64,000 nt of DNA. It comes from Caenorhabditis elegans. Lineage: Eukaryota > Nematoda > Chromadorea > Rhabditida > Rhabditidae. Below, piece by piece: positions 1-13,300 of this stretch. The position numbers and the translations under genes are program-made. Under the pieces are notes generated by a model that saw only the letters and a list, made by a program, of their open reading frames with translations, ran no database searches and was not told the DNA's origin. The stretch spans positions 7,564,001 through 7,628,000 of the forward strand of contig NC_003279.8 of assembly GCF_000002985.6 (NCBI RefSeq), in the 5' to 3' direction. Every line of letters begins with the position of its first letter. Position 1 is the stretch's first letter.

Positions 1-585
1 TTGTCATTTCTCTTATCTTTAACCTCTCCCTGATCCTTTTTGTTTACCCAAATTGAACACACACCTTGTGTTTATCGCAGCGATTGTTCTTTTCACAGTT
101 TTTATGTCATCTGGCAACGATTTTGTACTTCAGTTCGATTTAGTATGAATTAAAGATTTAAATGTCTAACTGTTAAGAATTTATCAGATTTTTTCGACCT
201 TCTGAGAGTAAATATTTGAAGGGTTAATATTTAGAGTTATCCTGGCTCAAAACAATAAAATGATCAGAAAATTGGAAACTCTAATAATTTATGTATTTGG
301 AAAATTTAATTAGAAAACCTTTTTTTGTCAATGGTGAACTCAATTGAAATGTTCGTATTTAATGTTTCAAATTTTGTTAAAACTACAACTTTCCTATCTT
401 CCAAAATTAGCTTTTCAGTGTTTTTATGGACACAAATCTGTACCCCAGTCGTACTCTATTGACATTTATCTGCTTTTTGTCATCACGCCCGTGGCCTCCT
501 ATTCATATTCGTTTTTTACTTCTCCTTCTTCAGTTCAAAATTTAATAAATTATCTTTAAAAATTTCATTTCCATTCTTTCCAGGA
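1..585 (+). promoter_or_regulatory. Upstream region of the GPDH gene with trans-splice site
   Basis: AT-rich DNA with no coding signal I can support; the short ORFs have poor codon use. A polypyrimidine tract ends in TTCCAG at 578-583, two bases before the ATG at 586. Such an acceptor with no donor upstream is the usual sign of spliced-leader addition in this genus. The promoter must lie in this stretch or beyond the left edge; no TATA box is evident. Confidence 0.6.
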
Positions 586-3384
586 ATGTCTTGGGTGCGG
601 TTTACAAAGACGGGCGTGGCAGTGGTTGCCACGTCAGCAGCCGCCGTTCTTGCACTCGACATGACCAACGAACGACGATTTCAGAGACAAGTTGTGAGTT
701 TTCAGAAATGCAAAGTTTTCTGAAATATCTGTCACTTTTTAGAAAGATCACTTTCGAACTGTACATGCTGATCGACTTGCAGAACTGAATAAAAGAGCTC
801 CGAGTGCTCTGCCAACGAGAAAAGATATTTTGACGAATTTGAGTGTAAGTATCGAAATTTCTGGAACATTTTCAATTAACATTTAAAATATTTTCTACAG
901 AAAGGCGAAGAATTCGATGTTCTAATCATTGGAGGAGGAGCTACTGGAGCTGGGGTCGCTCTTGACGCTCAAACTAGAGGACTAAAGACTGCATTGGTTG
1001 AACTAGATGACTTCTCATCTGGAACATCATCCCGATCAACGAAACTTATTCATGGTGGTGTTCGATATCTTCAAGCTGCAATTATGAAGCTTGATTTGGA
1101 GCAATACCGAATGGTCAAAGAAGCTTTATTCGAAAGACACAATCTTCTTGAAATTGCTCCACATCTCAGCTCTCCACTCCCTATTATGCTTCCAATATAC
1201 AAATTGTGGCAAGTGCCATATTATTGGTCTGGAATTAAAGCATATGATTTTGTATCTGGAAAGCGTGTACTCAAAAACTCATTTTTCATCAACAAATCAC
1301 AAGCACTTGAGAGGTTCCCGATGCTTCGTAATGAATCATTGAAAGGAGCGTTAATCTATTATGATGGACAACATAATGATGCTAGAATGAATTTGGCTAT
1401 TATTCTTACTGCTATCAGACATGGAGCAGCGGTGAGCATTGATATATAAAGCTAATGAAACTATTTCAATTATTTTCAGTGCGCCAATCATGTTCGCGTG
1501 GAGAAGCTTAATAAGGATGAGACAGGAAAAGTGATCGGTGCACATGTACGGGATATGGTCACTGGAGGAGAATGGGATATTAAAGCGAAGGCTGTAATCA
1601 ATGCCACTGGACCATTCACTGATTCGATTCGTCTAATGGGTGACCCTGAAACGGCTCGTCCAATTTGTGCTCCAAGTTCTGGAGTTCATATTACCCTTCC
1701 AGGATATTACAGTCCATCGAATACAGGATTATTGGATCCAGATACTTCTGATGGTCGTGTCATTTTCTTCCTTCCGTGGGAACGTATGACTATTGCTGGA
1801 ACCACTGATGCACCATCTGATGTTACTCTTTCACCTCAACCAACTGATCATGATATTGAATTTATCCTTCAAGAAATTAGAGGATATCTTTCAAAGGATG
1901 TTTCCGTTCGTCGTGGAGATGTAATGAGTGCTTGGTCTGGACTTCGTCCATTGGTTCGTGATCCGAATAAGAAGGATACAAAGAGTCTTGCAAGAAATCA
2001 TATTATTGAAGTCGGAAAGTCTGGTCTGATTACAATCGCTGGTGGAAAATGGACAACATACAGACATATGGCTGAAGAAACTGTTGATAGAGTTGTAGAA
2101 GTTCATGGATTAAAGACTGAAAATGGATGTGTAACACCAGGACTTCTTCTCGAAGGAGCACATGATTGGAATTCTCTTCAATATATTCATTTGGTACAAG
2201 ATTATGGAATGGAAGTTGATGTAGCTCAACATTTGAGTAACACTTATGGAGATCGTGCTTTCGTTGTCGCCAGAATGTGCAAAATGACTGGAAAGCGTTG
2301 GCCAATTGTTGGGCAACGCCTTCATCCCGAATTCCCATATTTAGATGCTGAGGTTCGTTACGCTGTTCGTGAATATGCCTGCACAGCAATCGATGTTATC
2401 GCCAGAAGAATGCGTCTTGCTTTCTTGAACACATATGCCGCTCATGAAGTACTTCCTGATGTTGTTCGTGTTATGGGACAAGAACTTGGATGGTCATCAG
2501 CTGAACAACGAGCTCAATTGGAAAAGGCACGTACTTTTATTGATATGGAAATGGGACAGAATGCTAAACAAACTGCAGTATCCAATGTTGCACTGAATTT
2601 GACAAAAGAAGAAATGCAAAGAGCCAAGGAACGATTCCAACAATTGGATAAAGATCGCAAAGGACATATCACAGTCAACGATCTTCGCAAGCATTTCAGA
2701 GTGAGTTTCAGAAAATAAAGATCATATTATTTCCCAGACGCGCAATTTCGCGATTTTTGCGCCAAAAATGTGGTACCCGGGCTCAACACAAAAATTTTTG
2801 TTGAATGCATTTTTGTTGAAAGTTGTGCTCCTCTAAAGAGTGCTGTAAATTCAAGCTTTGGTTGCTGTGGAATTTTTTTTTCATAGTATTTCGATAACAT
2901 TTACTTATTCAAAATCATAAATCCTAAACAAAACGAAAGAAAAAACTATAAAAAATTAATGAAAATTCTGCAGCAACGAGAATTTTAAATTACAGTACTC
3001 TTTAAAGGCGCACACCTCTTAACATTCAATAAAAATTTTTCGTGTTAAGACCAGGTACCCTATTTTTGGCGAATCGAAAAATTTCGAATCTGGGTAACAT
3101 ATTCCGACAGTCTCTTCAAAAATGTAATTTTTAGGAACATAACCAAAAGATTGATGAACGTGTTCTCCACGAACTTCTAAACGAAGTGGATCTCAATAAG
3201 AACGGAGAAATTGAAATCGCCGAATTCTTCCAGGTAAGAAAAAGGATAAATTATCATTGAAAAATGTAATTTTCAGCTGTACTCTGGATTGAAAGGAGGT
3301 CAACTCACCGGAAATCGACTCGTCGGATACTTGGACGAAATTCACGGAACACCGAGTGTAAATCGCGCTTGTGGTGGTATTTAA
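586..3384 (+). CDS. Mitochondrial FAD-dependent glycerol-3-phosphate dehydrogenase (GPD2 type)
   Basis: It oxidises glycerol-3-phosphate to dihydroxyacetone phosphate at the outer face of the inner mitochondrial membrane and passes electrons to ubiquinone (glycerophosphate shuttle). Exons: 586-693, 743-844, 901-1431, 1480-2700, 3135-3233, 3277-3384, giving 722 residues, close to animal GPD2. Residues 1-36 form a short hydrophobic, Ala/Val-rich mitochondrial leader. The FAD fold starts with GGGATGAG (residues 81-88), followed by SSRSTKLIHGGVRYL. Two C-terminal EF-hand loops are visible, DKDRKGHITVND (637-648) and DLNKNGEIEIAE (673-684), as in calcium-regulated animal GPD2; the first has Lys and His at odd positions and may bind calcium poorly. 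The start is chosen because a trans-splice acceptor ends two bases before it. It converges on the mannosidase gene. I recall this as T25G3.4. Confidence 0.95.
2733..3094. repeat. Fold-back (MITE-like) repeat, copy A, in a GPDH intron
   Basis: The ends are inverted copies of each other: CCCAGACGCG at 2733 and its imperfect complement ending TCTGGG at 3094, both followed inward by a CCAAAAAT/GGTACC block. The interior also folds on itself, with an AAAGAGTGCTGTAAATTCAA arm at about 2836 and a matching inverted arm near 2990-3020. The same core occurs at 15640, 35738 and 36852 in this window. No transposase is encoded. I cannot give a database family name. Confidence 0.8.
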
Positions 3385-4092
3385 TTTGATATCTTTGTCC
3401 CTTTTTTTAAATACTTTATTGCCTCAAGTTTTTAGTTTTTAGTCAGTTTTACACCAATTCAGCCTTTTTTAATTCAAAATCTCAACCACGCCCTCTAAGC
3501 ATTTCGTTATTAAACACGGAATAATCCATACGAATTATAGTAATTCAGAAACGATGAAAAAAATATGAAGAAGATTGTCAACTAATCATTCAATTAGTGG
3601 TAGAAAATCAGTGAAAATTGAACTCTTCCTCCTATTTTCTAACTCAAAAAACTCTTATTTCTGCCGGTTTTCTCCTTTCATTTATTGCACACACAGATTC
3701 ATATAAAGTTTTTCTGCTCAATTTCTTAAATGTGTTACAGAAAACAAAGCAATTTTATTTGTGCCTCTTGATCTAGAAGAGTGGAATTATATTGGTGCAT
3801 TTTGTGAAGATAAAGAAAAATTTGAAAATACATTTGCTTCATTTTTTCATCGTTGGCAATTGGTAACTGGAAAATTACTTAATTTTCAAACAAAAACATC
3901 CCGATTATAAGCACATGAATACTAAAATTGGAAGTCATCGAAGTGGGAGAGATTTTCCATAGGAAAGAATGATTGAAAACAGTAAATAAAAACAATAAAT
4001 TAAAGAAAAACAAGAAAGAAAATATAGATAAACATTTTTGTACCCATATTTACACTGGAAGGAAAAAAAATTCAGACTAGAAGGAAACATGA
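3385..4092. other. Convergent intergenic region with 3' UTRs and an orphan coding-like exon
   Basis: This holds the 3' UTRs of the GPDH gene (+) and the mannosidase gene (-). Within it, 3741-3910 on the plus strand follows a TGTGTTACAG acceptor and stays open for 55 codons to TAA at 3908-3910, reading like protein (AILFVPLDLEEWNYIGAFCE...). No ATG precedes it in frame. It needs one leading base from an upstream exon, and none of the GPDH exon ends provides that phase. It may be an alternative last exon, a missed small gene or a gene fragment. Confidence 0.45.
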
Positions 4093-6319
<2,227 letters not shown>

Positions 6320-7498
6320 TGCTGCCGTAATTGATTCTGAAATTGAAAGATAAAAATTTAAAAAAAAGAAAATAGTTAATTTTTTTTAGCATATTTCTGT
6401 TTTCAGCTAAATCAAAAAAAAAAACTAAATTGATTCTTCTAACATGGAAAACTGCGCAATTATTCTCCATTCATTTTTTAAGCGATAAAACTTACAAATC
6501 CGTGAATATTCTTCTTTCTTAATCGGAAAATTACCCAGTTACACAGTGATAAGCTGAAAAACGTTAATTTTTAAACTGAAGGAAAATGTGAAGATAAAAG
6601 GAGTTTAATGAGCATATTCAAAGCTGTATTGGGTAGTTTTAGAGTATTTATTTAATGTGAAGGAAGATAAAATTGAAAATAAACGATTTATCTTAAGATA
6701 TCTGATAAGAAAACAGTATCATAAATCGGCAAAATCTGTGGATAAAACTCTCCAACACTCAAACTTGACATTCTCAATGGAGCGCGCTTGCTCTTTTCAT
6801 TTTTCACACGCCCGTGATGAAATTGGTTTCATTTTTTTTTGTTTTCGAGATTCTTAAATTATTTTCCCATCTCCTCAAAGCTGAAACAATATTAATTTTT
6901 ACATTTGTTTAATTGCGCTTTCTTTCCGAGTGTAAACAGCATTATTTGTCGTAAGAGAACGTTTTGCAATAGGTTAAGACGGCTAAAATGTTCGAAAATT
7001 GTTCTCTGAGCGAAGCGTTTAATTATGAAAATTTTTCTCGTAACTTTTCGGTTAAATCCCGTATTAGCTTAGTATTTCTTTGATTTTTATTCAATTTGGG
7101 CTAGCAAGTTTTCTTTTATCTTGATTTCTCGTTAATTCCGTGATTATTGCAACGGGGACCTATGTTCGATTTATTGACGATCTCAATAACCAATGTATTC
7201 TCGTGACACACCGCAATGATAATAGTATTGTGATATCGGAGTGATGATTAGAGTGAGAATAAGTGGCAAAGGTCGTTCTCCTTCCCCTCGTAAAGACATG
7301 CTTTTTGGACAAGGGGGACACATTTATTTTTATCAAAGAAGACAAGAAAACGTGTCATGTGAATGGTCTTTTGAAAATAAATAGGATGGGTATTTCTTTA
7401 CAGGAAAATAACAATGAAAATCTGCTGCTTGCGTAGTTTATGTTTATTGTTCAGTTATTCACGTGGGTGTTGTTCAGCTGAGCAGCTATTCAAAAACA
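6320..7498. other. Upstream region of the mannosidase gene
   Basis: No coding sequence is supported. An acceptor-like CTG (minus TTTCAG) at 6337-6339 defines the 17-base 5' UTR. The mannosidase promoter probably lies in 6340-7100. The rest is AT-rich with poly-T runs; I see no RNA gene. Confidence 0.5.
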
Positions 7499-9461
7499 CT
7501 CAGATAAATGGTTTGGAGTCTAATTATGTGAAAAGCGAAGCTAATCGGAATGCGGAGCAGAACTAATCGAACCTAAATCGAACAGGGTTTTTATCTAATT
7601 TGACTCGTCCCGCTTCTAATTAGACTCCGCTCTCCTAATTTGACTCGCCCCGCTTCTAATTAGATTCGGATTTCTCCTAACTAGTTTCGGATTTCTCCTA
7701 GCTAGATTCGGAGTTTTTCTAACTAGTTTCGGAATTCTTCTATTTAGGCTATATATCCGAGAAATTTTCTTGCCACCACCCGGAGTTAAACCCTTCACCT
7801 TCTGCTTCTAGATCGGAGTCGTTACCTGTTCAGCCAACCTTGCGCGTGGGTATTCTTGTTGCGACGCTAATTAAGTAGTTCATCGCCTTGTTTGCTTTCA
7901 TTCATCTAGACCAAACGTTTCAGAAGCAGTAATACATAAGCATTCCATTGAATTTTATTATCAAAAAAAATTTCCTTATTGTGAAGAACGACTTTGTAGT
8001 TGAACGCTTTCCACCAAAAAGTTGCTGACCGATATTTGAACATTACAATAGAAAGAAAATAAAAGCATGAGTGCCTTGAGTGCGTAAATAAATTAAATTT
8101 TAAAAAATATATCAGTTGGTCATTTTGTCATACAATTTCAAAAATTGTAAAATTTTTTATCAGATATTATAGAAATATGTTCTTCGATGATTCTATAAAT
8201 TTTCTTGCCAAATTTGATGCTTTCGATAAGTCAAGCCGGCATTCCTTGGAGCTCTGAACAATAAAACCTCCCGTCTTAAAACGGATGCATCTCATTTTAG
8301 AGGCGAGGTATCAAAAAGTCATCAACTACAACATTGTCAAGCTTGAAACATTAAAGGTTTTCAAAGTTGCAGGCAACTTGTTATCTTTATCGAGAACTGA
8401 GATACGGTTGAGCACAGATCTAGATCGATCTCTGTGGAATATTTTTGTCTTCTTTTGGAGCTCGCATCTCCGCAGTAACTGAAGATAACCAAAAGGCACA
8501 AACTAACAAAATGTTTTTTCACATCAAGGCCAACAACTTTTCAGTTGGCATTTTATTAGTTCTAACGACAAGATCTTGTCTTGCAAGAGAGTTAACTTAA
8601 CTTTTTAAATTTAATTAATTTTAAGCCTTTGAAGGTTTATATCAGGGGTGTGCGGCAAATTTGCCGAATTTGCCGAATTTGCCGTTTGCCGAGCTCGGCA
8701 AATTTGCCGAATTTGCCGAGCACGGCAAATTTCAAAAAAGTAGATTTGCCGAATTTGCCGTGCTCGGCAAATATTGAAAAAAGAGATTTGCCGAATTTGC
8801 CGAGCTCGGCAAATTTTGAGATTTGCCGCACACCCCTGGTTTATATATACTCAATAAACTCGAATTAAACTCTAATTGATTTAGGAGATTGCTCGACTGA
8901 AAATTTAATATGAATGTTAAAATTTAATCTTCTCTGATTTCTTAAGCCACCGTTTTCACAATAATCACTTCTCTCACAAGCCCAGAACCTTGAAAATCGT
9001 CAAAATTAATTTAATTATCTTTTTGAAAAATGCTTGAGACATTTTTCTTAAATTTTTATTCGGAATCCAAATCAATGAAATATCTTGAGAAAAACAATTC
9101 AAATTAGCCTGGAGAATTTTCAGTGAAGTCAGAAAGTCCGCTCCAGCCACTAGTGGACGAATGGTTGACCAAGTCAAAATCCCTTTTTTTAGAAAACCGA
9201 CGAAAAAATGAATCGCTCCAGACTCAGTTTCTGTCTATTTAGATTCAGTTTCTATCTATTTAGAAGTGGTTCCTTCTAATTAGACTCGCTTTTGCGTGCT
9301 TCTAATCAGACTCACTTTTCATCTATTTAGACTCGGCCTCCTTCTAATTAGACTCGCTTTCTTCGTGTTTCTAATTTGACTCGCTTTTCATCTATTTTGA
9401 TTGGGGAAGATTAAGATTAGACCGGGTTCTCTCTAATTAGACTCCAAACCATTTATCTGAG
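7499..9461. mobile_element. Two-kilobase non-coding element with perfect 28-bp terminal inverted repeats
   Basis: Bases 7499-7526 are the exact reverse complement of 9434-9461 (outer end CTCAGATAAATGGTTTGGAG). Inside each end lie many degenerate copies of a CTAATTAGACTCG-like unit, about 7530-7740 on the left and 9220-9445 on the right, as in elements with subterminal repeats. I found no ORF resembling a transposase, so it looks non-autonomous or decayed. I could not find a convincing target-site duplication; both flanks show only CA next to the repeat. A hAT-like MITE is nested inside at 8643-8838. The middle (7800-8630 and 8850-9190) is unique-looking AT-rich DNA. Confidence 0.75.
8635..8846. 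mobile_element. Nested hAT-like MITE made of TTTGCCG repeats
   Basis: The element proper is 8643-8838. Its ends are perfect 18-bp inverted repeats (CAGGGGTGTGCGGCAAAT at 8643-8660, its complement at 8821-8838). It is flanked by an 8-bp direct repeat GTTTATAT (8635-8642 and 8839-8846). CAGGG ends with an 8-bp target duplication are hallmarks of the hAT superfamily. The interior is almost wholly TTTGCCGAA and CGGCAAATT units in both orientations, so a transcript would fold strongly. It has no coding capacity. It inserted into the larger 7499-9461 element and is therefore younger than it. Confidence 0.85.
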
Positions 9462-9679
9462 CAGGGGTTTTCTTGTTTTCGGCTTCTTTCCGGGTGTCAA
9501 CATCGTACTGGTATGCAATGTGGAATTTTGCTTAAGATATATATCTCGATTTTTCGAATTTAAAAAATTCCCACGCCCCTGCTCATCTAGTTTGCATGAC
9601 AACAGTATTTAATTTTAGAATGACACTTCCTGCTTGAATTAGTTCCCCATTCATTGTTCGATTTATTCAATGAGCCCAA

Positions 9680-9733
9680 TATATAAGGCGAACACGGTTT
9701 AGTAAACATAATGATATCTGAACAACTTTCCAG
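9680..9733 (+). promoter_or_regulatory. TATA box and trans-splice acceptor before the 9759 micro-gene
   Basis: TATATAAGG at 9680-9688 is a good TATA box. About 45 bases downstream, AACTTTCCAG ends at 9733, a plausible spliced-leader acceptor 25 bases before the ATG at 9759. The spacing fits a compact, strongly expressed gene. Confidence 0.45.
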
Positions 9734-9758
9734 ATAAAAATTATATCATCCCTACGTA

Positions 9759-9961
9759 ATGGGTTTTATCAAGTTTATAGTTAAAAGCGTCATTTTTCTC
9801 AATTTTCATGAAATTAAAATCAGTCTCCAAGTGGTCTCCACCGAATGGAACGAGAAGACTGACACCGTCTGTGCCCTCGTTATCGTATTCGTCGTCACCG
9901 TTGTGTCATTCACTCTCTCTATTTTCTTCAAAAAACCAGATGACTCTGATAGTTGTATTTG
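9759..9961 (+). CDS. Candidate small single-pass membrane protein (50 or 67 residues)
   Basis: I do not recognise this protein. The ATG follows a TATA box and a trans-splice acceptor. Read through, it encodes 67 residues. A 51-base AT-rich segment (9773-9823) has GTTTAT...AAAATCAG ends and, removed, keeps the frame and leaves 50 residues (MGFINLQVVSTEWNEK...). The second part uses GC-ending codons typical of highly expressed worm genes (GTC TCC ACC GAA TGG AAC GAG AAG). It contains one hydrophobic segment, CALVIVFVVTVVSFTLSIFF, with lysines and an acidic tail (KKPDDSDSCI) after it, so a short luminal/outer N-terminus and cytosolic tail are likely. It could be a regulatory micropeptide. The alternative is chance, but codon bias and signals argue against it. 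Confidence 0.55.
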
Positions 9962-10262
9962 AGTGAATAGAGAGATAAATGAAGAACAAGAGACTTAGAC
10001 ACATAAGGGAAACCCCTTCCTTTATTGATTGAGAGAGACCCTGTGTTGCAGGCACGGCGCCAATCAACACAAACTGCCTGAGTACTTTGATCCAGAAAGT
10101 CACGCGTAGAGGACATCCCCGTGCGTTCCCGCCGCCTGCACACTGATTTTTCCCCCCGCTCCGCCCTTGTCCCGCAATTTTTTGTGCAGTTTTTCTCATC
10201 TCCTCTCTTTTTCTATTTAATTCTTTATATTCTTCTCAGTAATTGATTTCTCTCAAAAACGT
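9962..10262. promoter_or_regulatory. Short GC-rich spacer upstream of clpX
   Basis: This contains the 3' end of the 9759 micro-gene and a GC-rich block at 10040-10170 unlike its AT-rich surroundings, probably the clpX promoter. A pyrimidine tract ending TTCTCAG at 10233-10239 is a likely trans-splice acceptor, giving a 39-base 5' UTR for clpX. Confidence 0.45.
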
Positions 10263-10334
10263 ATGGAAATTGAAGGAAATGCATCGATCGATCGGATTAA
10301 TCAAACTTTTGGCGAAGCCGACGCGTACTGCTGA
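10263..10334 (+). promoter_or_regulatory. Upstream ORF overlapping the clpX start codon
   Basis: The first ATG after the likely trans-splice acceptor is at 10263. It opens a 23-codon ORF ending TGA at 10332-10334, in a different frame from the ClpX start at 10279 and overlapping its first 56 bases. Ribosomes starting at the first ATG would skip the main start, so ClpX needs leaky scanning. The +1 frame has no mitochondrial or ClpX-like sequence. Confidence 0.6.
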
Positions 10335-13300
10335 ATTAGCTGCATTTTATCCTAATCGGTTAGTTTTTTGCTAGTGAATTTAAAAAAAACTGATATTTAT
10401 AAGTTAAAAATGTTTTTATTGGTATCCTAGAAACATTTTTTAATTTATCAACATTTCAAAAAAATTGAAAATATTTTAAATGGAAAATCATGTTTTTGAC
10501 AGCTGCAACCTAAACTTTCTGCAAAAAAATTTTTGACTCTCGTATCTTTCAACTTCAACATTTATTTTTTAAACATCAAAAAATTATTCTTCAAAAATTG
10601 TTCCTAACCAAAAGTTAATTCGATTATTTGCTGTCAACTTATCACAAAAAAACAAACAGTTTTTGAACAAAAAATCTGAGTGACATCAGTAAGGGGTCAT
10701 CTGACTTTTTATATAACAAATAAGTTTCAAACTGAACGTTTACACTGCAGAGAACAACTGTTCATTTAATTACAATTTTTTGCGAAAGAAAAACAGATCA
10801 AAAGAATTTTTACTCTAAATTTAGGTTTCATAGTTGAAATATTTACTTTTTAAGTATTAAAAGAAAAATTTCCTTATACATAATTTTTCGCAGAGTTTTG
10901 TGGATTTTGAGGGTGTTTAGAGGCCGACAAACATTATGGAAACTTTCCGGGAATTTTTTATTTATTTGAAAAAAAACAGAAATTTTTGATCAAGTTGGGT
11001 GAAAAAAATTTTCGGAAAAATCATTTCCTATTTTCCAAAAAAGTGCATCTCTACCACTACACCTATAAATAATAAAAAAACGGTTTTTGGAGCCATTCTA
11101 CAAGCCTTGAGAGTTGTGCAAATAATCTCTGAAAAATTTCTGATCGAGATTTAAGCGGTCTTGGCGTAAAATAAAATCTTTCCATGTAGATTTCTTTTAC
11201 TTTTTTCACTTTCTCTTGAAATTACAAGAACCGAAGTTCAAACTCAACTGAGTCTTTTCTATTTTTTCAAAGTTTCGAGTTCGAGCAAAAAGCTGTCTAG
11301 ACGGAAGCTTGATAAGTATCAGACACCACCGACGCAGACTTTAAATTTCAAAAATAATATTCAAAAAAAGTCAACACATGTTTTCCACGTGAAATGTATT
11401 TTGCCGTCATCTCTTCTTTTTTCCCTCTTTTTTCAACATCTCCGTCTGCCAAACAGTAAACAGAATGAGTGATTGAATTGAATCAAGAGAAGTGTGTTCT
11501 GTAGACCCTTTTTCTTCTTTTTCTCCAATCTCTTTACAAGACTAATATGTCTTAAGTTCCCGCAGGGAATCCCTTTTCAAAAGAAAATGAAAGTGCACTA
11601 ATCACTATTATCAATGTCTTATGATTATCATTATCAGTTCTCCTATAAACATTGTACTCATGCACTGACGTCTGATTTTTTTGTAGCAGCGACGAAATAA
11701 TGAAAAAAAAAACTAAAAAGAAGGGATCAAAAAACAGAAAAAAGGCACAAAAATTTTGAATTTTCGGAGTTCGGATCAATTTTAACAACTTTACCAGTGC
11801 TTTTATCATTTCCTTCGTTTTTCTTGTTATTTCTGTGAAAAAGCAATTGTAAAGCAGGTCGAAGCAAAAACACAAACAAAAAACATTACAATTTCCAACA
11901 TACTTCAACAGATTCAAGTTTCCAAAGTAATTTTATATTTACTTTTTCAGATGTTCATGTGTAACAATTCGGTGTTCTTCGTCCTCTTCTTCCGGTGGTG
12001 ATAATGGAAATGATGGTGGAAATAATGGAGAAAATGGAGGCGGAGATTTGACAAATGCCCCGCCCAACAAGGCTGTTCAATCATTTGGACAGTGTAGACA
12101 TTGCTCTAAACCTTTGAAGCCTTTGCCTACTCTAACACGTAAGTTTTCAATTTAAATTAAAACATTAGTTTGTATAAAAACAATGCAGACTCTGGAAATG
12201 CCTTGCAAAAATTTTTTAAGTTTTTGTAAATTGCCAACTTTTTTTGAAAAATGTAAATTCAGAAAAACGTGTTCTGGTGGTTTTAGCCCCTAAGAATGTT
12301 CACACACAAATATCTAAAATATTACACCTTCTGAGTTAAAAAAAAATCAACTTCCCAATTTTTGATAGGTGAAAGCTTAGAAATTGCTAAATTTTTGGCT
12401 GTAATTAAGTTTTTTTGTTGAAAAGTTGCATTATTTTCAGCCATTTTAGTGCCATAGAATTCCTTAAATATTTTCTACACTAGCGATGCTCCCCAATGTG
12501 TATTTAAAAATTTCTTTATGTCTAGACTTTAGTGTAATTTGACCTACTTTACTGCTAACTCTCCTTGTTTTCAGCTTCAAATCGATATATCCACTGTGAC
12601 AGCTGTAATAAGCTATACTTTGCAAACTATTTTGAAGACTCTGCAAAGAACGGAATGTTCTCTAAACAGTTTGCTCGAAAGACACCTCCATATCCAACAC
12701 AGATTGCCGAATATCTCGACAAATTTGTTGTTGGACAGAAGAAAGCGAAGAAGACGTTGGCTGTAGGTGTGTATCAACATTATCGCCGACTCGAGCATAA
12801 TATCGAAACTGGAGCTTCTTCTATTTATCAAACTCATGCACAAACATCATCGTCCGGAAAATCTTTATCAAATGATGGAATGGATCCAAAGATGCCACGT
12901 GGAGTTTTCTATCAAGACGAGCTCCGATTAGGGCAAATGGCGAGCAGTGAGCTCAGAAATTCCATAATGCAGCAGCAGGTTAGGTTTTTCTGAAAATGAG
13001 AATTAAACAATGTTTGAAGGAAAGTTTTTAGAAGACTCCAAAAAGCGTTTAAGTTCAAGTTAGATTCACTTGCTAATTAATTGTATATTTACAGAGTAAT
13101 AATCAACCTCCATCACCAGCTCAATCTCCTCGTAACGCTGCTCCAACATTCCGTGCATTACCAGAAAAGGAGCAAAGTGTCCGTCTGGAGAAATCAAACG
13201 TTCTTCTTGTTGGACCATCTGGAGTTGGAAAGACATTCCTTACGCAGACATTAGCTCGTGTACTGGATGTTCCAATTGCACTCTGTGATTGTACATCAAT

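Noticed and set aside
7616-7798. Minus-strand ORF with repeated RRNPKLVRR-like units
   Set aside because: It is the translation of the subterminal CTAATTAGACTCG repeats of the mobile element.
8637-8868. ORFs on both strands across the TTTGCCG array
   Set aside because: Low-complexity repeat translation inside a MITE.
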